DNA of 9,976 bases from an uncultured Acidobacteriaceae bacterium. GTDB lineage: Bacteria > Acidobacteriota > Terriglobia > Terriglobales > Acidobacteriaceae. Of this stretch, positions 6,346 through 9,976 are shown in pieces; the stretch's first letter is position 1, and each line of letters starts with the position of its first letter. Under the pieces are notes generated by a model. That model did no database searches, had not been told where the DNA came from, and saw only the letters and a program-made list of their open reading frames with translations. A program made the position numbers and the translations under genes. The stretch spans positions 1 to 9,976 of the forward strand of contig CAIMNN010000258.1 of NCBI GenBank assembly GCA_903842845.1, read 5' to 3'.

Positions 6346-8214
6346 TCAGGCCGGCTGCTCGTCTTTCTTTCCGTGAAAATAATCCCACACCGCATGAGCC
6401 GTCTTCGGCGGCAACACCGCTGCCAGACTCTCCGCGCTCGCCTGCTCCACTGCGCGCAAACTGCCGAAGTGCGTCAGCAACCGCTTCCGCGTCTGGATGC
6501 CGATTCCCGGAATCGCCTCCAGCTCCGACTCTCTATCCCGCATCGCACGCCGCTGCCTGTGGTAGCCAACCGCAAACCGGTGGCTCTCGTCGCGGATCAT
6601 CTGAATCAAATGCAACACCGGCGATCGACGCTCCAGCACCACTGGCTCCTGCTCGTTGCCGTAGATATAGATAACCTCTTCGCGCTTCGCAATCGACGCC
6701 AGCGGTGGCATCTCCGCGCCGCTCTCTTCGAGCTTCAACGCTTCCAGCGCTTCGGCTGCCGCATGCAACTGCCCAATGCCGCCGTCTATCAAAATCAAAG
6801 AAGGGAAGCGCTGCTTCTCGTCGCGCAGCCGCTTGTATCGCCGCCCCACCACTTCACGCATCGACGCAAAATCATCCACGCCCTCCACCGTCTTCACTTT
6901 GAACTTGCGGTAGAGCTGCTTGTTCATGCCGCCCTTCTCCCACACCACCAGCGAGGCAACCGTCTCCGTGCCCTGAATGTGCGAGATGTCGAAGCATTCA
7001 ATTCTCTCCGGCAGCCCAGGCAGCATCAGCGCATCGGCCAGCGCCTCTTGAATCGCTTTCTGGCTCGGCTCCAGCACACGGAAGCGCTGCGTGTGTGAGT
7101 GCCGCGCGTTCTGGCAGACGAGGTCCACAAGTGAACGCTTGTCACCACGCAGCGGCGTAACAATTTCAATCTTGTGCTTCCTGCGCTCCGTCAGCAGCGC
7201 GCTCAACGCTTCGCGCTCTTCAAACTCCACCGGAACCAAAACCGTGCGCGGCACATACAAAGCGTCGATGTACATCTGGCTCAACATTGTCGCAAAAAAC
7301 TTCGCCGGGTCAAAGTGCTGCTTGTCATCTTCCGCAACACTCTCAAACGTCTCCGGCAACTCATCCCAGAAAAATTCGCGCCGGTCGACTATCTTTCCCT
7401 CGCGCATGTGGAAGAGGTTCACCGCCAGCATTCCGTCCTCAAAGTGATACCCGAATACATCGGCATCATCCTGGTCGGTCGTCGCCATGCGTTGCTTCTC
7501 GTGCAACTGCCGCAGCGTCGATATCTGGTCGCGCAACTTCGCCGCTGCTTCAAACAACTCGGCCTCGGCCGCGGCTTCCATCTTTTCGCGCAGCTCTATT
7601 TCCAACTCGTCGGCTCGCCCCTCGAGCACCATCTGCGCCTGCTTCACCGCGACCTTGTAGATCTCCGGCGTCGTCAACTCCTGCACGCACGGCCCCAAAC
7701 AGCGATGGATGTAATATTCCAGGCACGCACGTGGATGATAACGCTCAAGATCGACTTTGCAACTTGGCAGCAGAAAACTGCGGTGTATCAGCTCGACAAC
7801 GCGATAGGCGAGGCTCCCCGGAAAGTATGGCCCGTAGTACGCCGCGCCATCCTTGAAGATTTTTCGCGTGACAAAAATTTTGGGGTAGCGGTCGGCCAGC
7901 GTCAGTTTTACATAGGGATAAGATTTATCGTCGCGCAACATCACATTGAAGCGCGGCTGCTTCTGCTTGATCAGTACGCTCTCAAGCGCCAGCGCCTCAA
8001 TCTCGTTGCCTACCAGGATGTATTCAAGGTCCACGGCCTCGCGCATCAGCGAGCCGGTCTTCGCATTCGCCTGCGAGCTCTCCAGCAGATACGAACGCAC
8101 GCGCGCGCGCAGGTTCTTCGCCTTGCCTACATAAATAACCTTGCCCGACGCGTTCTTGTAGAGATAAACGCCCGGCTGCGTCGGCAGATTTCGAATTTTC
8201 TCGTAGAGGTCCAT
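6346..8214 (-). CDS. uvrC: UvrABC excinuclease subunit C
   Basis: UvrC makes both incisions around bulky DNA lesions in nucleotide excision repair after UvrA and UvrB load. The 622 residues match the usual 600-625. Domains in order are a GIY-YIG nuclease (about 12-95) with GVYLYK (15-20) and IYVGKAKNLR (27-36) for the 3' cut; four cysteines at 152, 164, 172 and 176, spaced like the family's metal/Fe-S cluster; a UVR segment that binds UvrB (about 200-240); an RNase H-like nuclease for the 5' cut, with Asp409 in CFDISH and Asp477 in ILIDGG; and tandem helix-hairpin-helix motifs at the end (AIPGIGIQTRKRLLTHFGS, 567-585). All key residues are present. The start MDLYEKIRNLPTQPGVYLY fits the family, although no clear ribosome site precedes it. 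It follows higA by 47 bases, so it may depend on transcription through the toxin-antitoxin genes or from pyrE. Confidence 0.97.
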   Translation of the reverse strand: MDLYEKIRNLPTQPGVYLYKNASGKVIYVGKAKNLRARVRSYLLESSQANAKTGSLMREAVDLEYILVGNEIEALALESVLIKQKQPRFNVMLRDDKSYPYVKLTLADRYPKIFVTRKIFKDGAAYYGPYFPGSLAYRVVELIHRSFLLPSCKVDLERYHPRACLEYYIHRCLGPCVQELTTPEIYKVAVKQAQMVLEGRADELEIELREKMEAAAEAELFEAAAKLRDQISTLRQLHEKQRMATTDQDDADVFGYHFEDGMLAVNLFHMREGKIVDRREFFWDELPETFESVAEDDKQHFDPAKFFATMLSQMYIDALYVPRTVLVPVEFEEREALSALLTERRKHKIEIVTPLRGDKRSLVDLVCQNARHSHTQRFRVLEPSQKAIQEALADALMLPGLPERIECFDISHIQGTETVASLVVWEKGGMNKQLYRKFKVKTVEGVDDFASMREVVGRRYKRLRDEKQRFPSLILIDGGIGQLHAAAEALEALKLEESGAEMPPLASIAKREEVIYIYGNEQEPVVLERRSPVLHLIQMIRDESHRFAVGYHRQRRAMRDRESELEAIPGIGIQTRKRLLTHFGSLRAVEQASAESLAAVLPPKTAHAVWDYFHGKKDEQPA

Positions 8215-8261
8215 GGGTGTCAGGGAATCAAATTTCCGGACCCATCAAAATTGACTTCCGC

Positions 8262-8543
8262 TTACGCAGCTACAAGCCGTTTCAGCTTGATTCTGCCGGT
8301 AGGCACTTGTGAAAGGTCATAATGAGCCTGTTGCGTCATCCAGCTCTCTGCTGAGCCGCCAAAAACCTGCGATATTCTGATCGCCATCTCCGGCGAGATT
8401 CCGCGCTTGCCGTTCACAAGTTCAGATAAGGTCGTTCGCGTAACTCCCAGTGCGGCTGCGGCATCTGTGATCGTCAACCCAAGCGGCTCAATGCACTCGA
8501 AAAAAACAACTGATCCGGGATGGGGAGGATTTTTCATCAGCAT
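8262..8543 (-). CDS. higA: HigA-family antitoxin, helix-turn-helix
   Basis: A 93-residue protein of the HigA type, which neutralises the HigB mRNA interferase and represses its own operon. The opening KNPPHPGSVVFFECIEPLGL (4-23) is the family signature. The helix-turn-helix spans about 24-46, with ITDAAAALGVTRTTLSELVN and the following GKRGIS. The rest (PEMAIRISQVFGGSAESWM) is also typical. It is full length and shows no damage. The start at 8543 has GAGG ten bases upstream, and that GAGG overlaps the TGA of higB, so its translation was probably coupled to the toxin. It lies 12 bases behind higB in the toxin-first order normal for HigBA. Because higB carries a nonsense codon, this may now be an orphan antitoxin that could still act as a regulator. 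Confidence 0.92.
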   Translation of the reverse strand: MLMKNPPHPGSVVFFECIEPLGLTITDAAAALGVTRTTLSELVNGKRGISPEMAIRISQVFGGSAESWMTQQAHYDLSQVPTGRIKLKRLVAA

Positions 8544-8555
8544 AAAGATTCAACC

Positions 8556-8834
8556 TCAGTGGTAATCGATGTAATCAACATTGAGCGCATGTCCTTCAAT
8601 AAACTGAAAGATAATGCGCCAGTTTGCTCGAACAGTGACCGACCAAAAGCCCTTGAATTCACCTTTGAGTGAATGAAGATTGAAATCTGGAAGATTCATA
8701 TCCTCAATTGTGATTGCACCATCGAGCCGTGCGAGTATGCGGCGGACTTTAGGCAAATGTTCTGCCTGAATTCAACGAGCATCGTCTTCCTCGTACAAGC
8801 GTTTCAGGCCCTTGTGACGGAAGCTCTTGATCAT
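8556..8834 (-). pseudogene. higB: HigB-family toxin (RelE-like mRNA interferase) interrupted by in-frame TGA at codon 21
   Basis: Read from ATG at 8834, the frame gives MIKSFRHKGLKRLYEEDDAR, then TGA (8774-8772), then IQAEHLPKVRRILARLDGA and onward, with no frameshift, to a normal end NVDYIDYH. Both sides of the TGA match the HigB family and the total of 92 codons is the usual length, so a single codon has been lost. From memory the family often has glycine at this place (as in GIQ), and GGA to TGA would be one change; TGG to TGA is the other simple route. The C-terminal part keeps LHSLKGEFKGFWSVTV and NWRIIFQF, the conserved core. A TTG at 8756 could start a 66-residue fragment, but it lacks the first helix and any good ribosome site. 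Alternatives to inactivation are a sequencing error or stop readthrough. Confidence 0.85.
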
Positions 8835-8839
8835 GCCTG

Positions 8840-8868
8840 ATTGTAATGTGATGCGTAACGCAGGTCAA
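8840..8868 (-). promoter_or_regulatory. Strong sigma70-type promoter of the higBA module
   Basis: On the minus strand TTGACC (8868-8863) and TACAAT (8845-8840) are separated by exactly 17 bases, each matching the consensus at 5 of 6 positions. This is the best promoter match in the window. A start six to eight bases past the -10 box falls on the ATG of higB at 8834, so the toxin message would be leaderless or nearly so. It lies in the 44 bases between pyrE and higB. Confidence 0.65.
8852..8862. promoter_or_regulatory. Palindrome TGCGTaACGCA in the higBA promoter spacer, likely HigA operator
   Basis: A perfect 5-base inverted repeat around one central base, placed fully between the -35 and -10 boxes of the higBA promoter. 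HigA-type antitoxins repress by binding short palindromes at such positions. The palindrome is seen directly; binding by HigA is inferred. Confidence 0.55.
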
Positions 8869-8878
8869 CTGGTTACTT

Positions 8879-9478
8879 TCAGGAATTGAGCTGCCTTACA
8901 TGTTCCGCGCGCACATCGTTCGCCGTGAACAGCGCAAGGAATGGCGCGCCGTCGATTGCTGCTTCCACATTTGCGCGGCCGCCGGCCTCTTCGCGCTCCA
9001 CAATGCAAACCGCCGCAACCACAATCATCCCCGCTTCGCGCGCTGCCTTAATCGCTTCAATCGTCGACGCGCCAGAGGTGCAGACATCGTCCACGATAAC
9101 AACGCGCGCGCCCTCACGGCAAAAGCCCTCAACGCGGCGGCCCGTGCCATGTTCCTTCTCCGCCTTACGGATAAGAAACCCGTGCATCAGTTCTGCGCCG
9201 GGATACTGCTGCGCCTGCCACGCGCTCGCCGTAGCCACGTTTGACACGATCGGGTCCGCGCCCATCGTCAGCCCGCCAACCGCATCGGCTTCAATTTCAT
9301 TTTCCTCCAGCAGTTTCAAAACCGCATGGCCGACAAGCCGTCCGCCTTCTGCATGCAACGTAGTTGTGCGGCAGTCGATGTAGTAATCGCTTGTGCCGCC
9401 CGCCGACAATTTGAATTCGCCCAGCTTGAAGCTCGTCTTCGCCAGCAACGCCAGCAACTGTTCCTTGTAGCTAGCCAT
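8879..9478 (-). CDS. pyrE: Orotate phosphoribosyltransferase
   Basis: PyrE joins orotate to PRPP to make orotidine 5'-monophosphate, the fifth step of pyrimidine synthesis in the cytoplasm. The 199 residues lie in the range of bacterial PyrE (about 180-215). The phosphoribosyltransferase signature VVIVDDVCTSGAST (126-139) binds the PRPP ribose-phosphate through its Asp pair and the following loop. The flexible catalytic loop FLIRKAEKEHGTG (101-113) supplies the Arg, Lys and His residues. The orotate-binding SAGGTSDYYIDCR (25-37) and GGLTMGADPI (68-77) are also present. The ATG shares one base with the TAA stop of gpmI (TAATG), so translation is coupled to it; a GGGTG-type ribosome site lies inside the end of gpmI. 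All key parts are intact. Confidence 0.95.
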   Translation of the reverse strand: MASYKEQLLALLAKTSFKLGEFKLSAGGTSDYYIDCRTTTLHAEGGRLVGHAVLKLLEENEIEADAVGGLTMGADPIVSNVATASAWQAQQYPGAELMHGFLIRKAEKEHGTGRRVEGFCREGARVVIVDDVCTSGASTIEAIKAAREAGMIVVAAVCIVEREEAGGRANVEAAIDGAPFLALFTANDVRAEHVRQLNS

Positions 9479-9976
9479 TAGAGTTTCACCCGCATATCTG
9501 CGCCGGTCATCTCTTTTGGCAGCGGCACGCCGAGCATGCTCAGTATCGTTGGCGAAATATCTCTGAGCGACCCATCCTTGCGCAGTCCGAAGCTCTTGCC
9601 CTCTTCGCCGACAATGATGAACGGCACCGGGTTCGTCGTATGCGCAGTATGCGGCCCGCCTGTCGTCGGGTCCACCATCGTCTCGCAGTTGCCGTGGTCG
9701 GCCGTCACGATCCAGATCGCGTTGCGCTGCTTGACGGCCTTGTACAACTTCGCCAGTTGAATATCAACCGCTTCTACCGCGCTGATGGCTGCCGACAAAA
9801 CGCCCGTGTGTCCAACCATATCCGGGTTCGCGAAGTTCGATATGATCACATCAAACGACGGGTCCAGAATCGCCTTCTCTATCACCGCGCCCACCTGCAC
9901 CGAACTCATCTCCGGCTGCAAGTCGTATGTTGCTACCTTCGGGCTCTGAATCAGTTCGCGCTCTTCGCCATCAAAC
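9478..9976 (-). CDS. gpmI: 2,3-bisphosphoglycerate-independent phosphoglycerate mutase, C-terminal part (gene runs off the right edge)
   Basis: GpmI interconverts 3- and 2-phosphoglycerate in glycolysis and gluconeogenesis using two metal ions, usually manganese. The visible 165 residues are about the last third of a protein of roughly 510-550. They enter in frame at the right edge with FDGEERELIQSPKVATYDLQ, a typical run just before the conserved PEMSS. Metal ligands of the alkaline-phosphatase-like fold are seen in NPDMVGHTG (Asp and His), TADHGN (Asp-His) and the His of HTAHTTNPVPF. The end, LRDISPTILSMLGVPLPKEM then TGADMRVKL, is normal for the family. It precedes pyrE with a one-base overlap and probably leads that operon. 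The N-terminal phosphatase half with the catalytic Ser is outside the window. Confidence 0.96.
   Translation of the reverse strand, partial: FDGEERELIQSPKVATYDLQPEMSSVQVGAVIEKAILDPSFDVIISNFANPDMVGHTGVLSAAISAVEAVDIQLAKLYKAVKQRNAIWIVTADHGNCETMVDPTTGGPHTAHTTNPVPFIIVGEEGKSFGLRKDGSLRDISPTILSMLGVPLPKEMTGADMRVKL

Noticed and set aside
6190..7098. Open frame of 302 codons on the plus strand
   Set aside because: Opposite the uvrC 3' half and the glycosyltransferase 5' end. It has no recognisable domain and shadow-like composition.
7174..8322. Open frame of 382 codons on the plus strand
   Set aside because: Lies opposite uvrC and the end of higA, both firmly identified. Its composition is Arg/Leu/Gln-rich, as expected of an antisense shadow.
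1..9976. Search by eye for CRISPR repeats, tRNA or rRNA genes and insertion sequence ends
   Set aside because: None seen. Intergenic gaps are under 100 bases and hold no regularly spaced repeats, cloverleaf or transposase sequence.

Overview
The window reads as a piece of bacterial chromosome with GC-rich housekeeping genes. A hand count gives 39 G/C of 60 in glgA at 1621-1680. Codon use and the style of the UvrC, GlgA and PyrE proteins resemble Acidobacteriota (Terriglobia-like). This is an inference from recall; there is no rRNA or other marker in the window to settle it.

Layout. At the left edge the 5' part of rsmA (16S rRNA dimethyltransferase) runs leftward off the window, divergent from glgA (glycogen synthase, 523-1980). 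Next comes a visibly AT-rich island (1981-3258; 23 G/C of 60 at 2281-2340). It holds three rightward genes joined by two ATGA stop/start overlaps: a 74-residue Cys/His protein that probably binds zinc, a 186-residue protein with an antitoxin-like C-terminus, and a PIN-domain toxin-like nuclease. I read this as a VapBC-like toxin-antitoxin module with an unusual antitoxin and an extra first gene. It is the most novel-looking locus here.

The rest lies on the minus strand. Read in the direction of transcription, from the right edge leftward, the order is gpmI (3' part only, phosphoglycerate mutase), pyrE (one-base overlap with gpmI), a HigB toxin gene broken by an in-frame TGA, an intact higA antitoxin gene, uvrC (excision repair nuclease subunit), a membrane glycosyltransferase of the ArnT/PMT_2 type, and an APC-family amino acid permease. 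The permease converges on the PIN gene.

How they work together. gpmI/pyrE and glgA serve central carbon and pyrimidine metabolism, and rsmA and uvrC serve ribosome maturation and DNA repair. The two toxin-antitoxin-like modules are accessory insertions between these genes. The right-hand one has a very good sigma70-type promoter with a perfect 11-base palindrome in its spacer (a likely HigA operator), but its toxin gene carries a nonsense codon. That suggests a recently inactivated module that keeps its antitoxin. No tRNA, rRNA, CRISPR array or insertion sequence was seen, and no gene-free stretch exceeds 100 bases.
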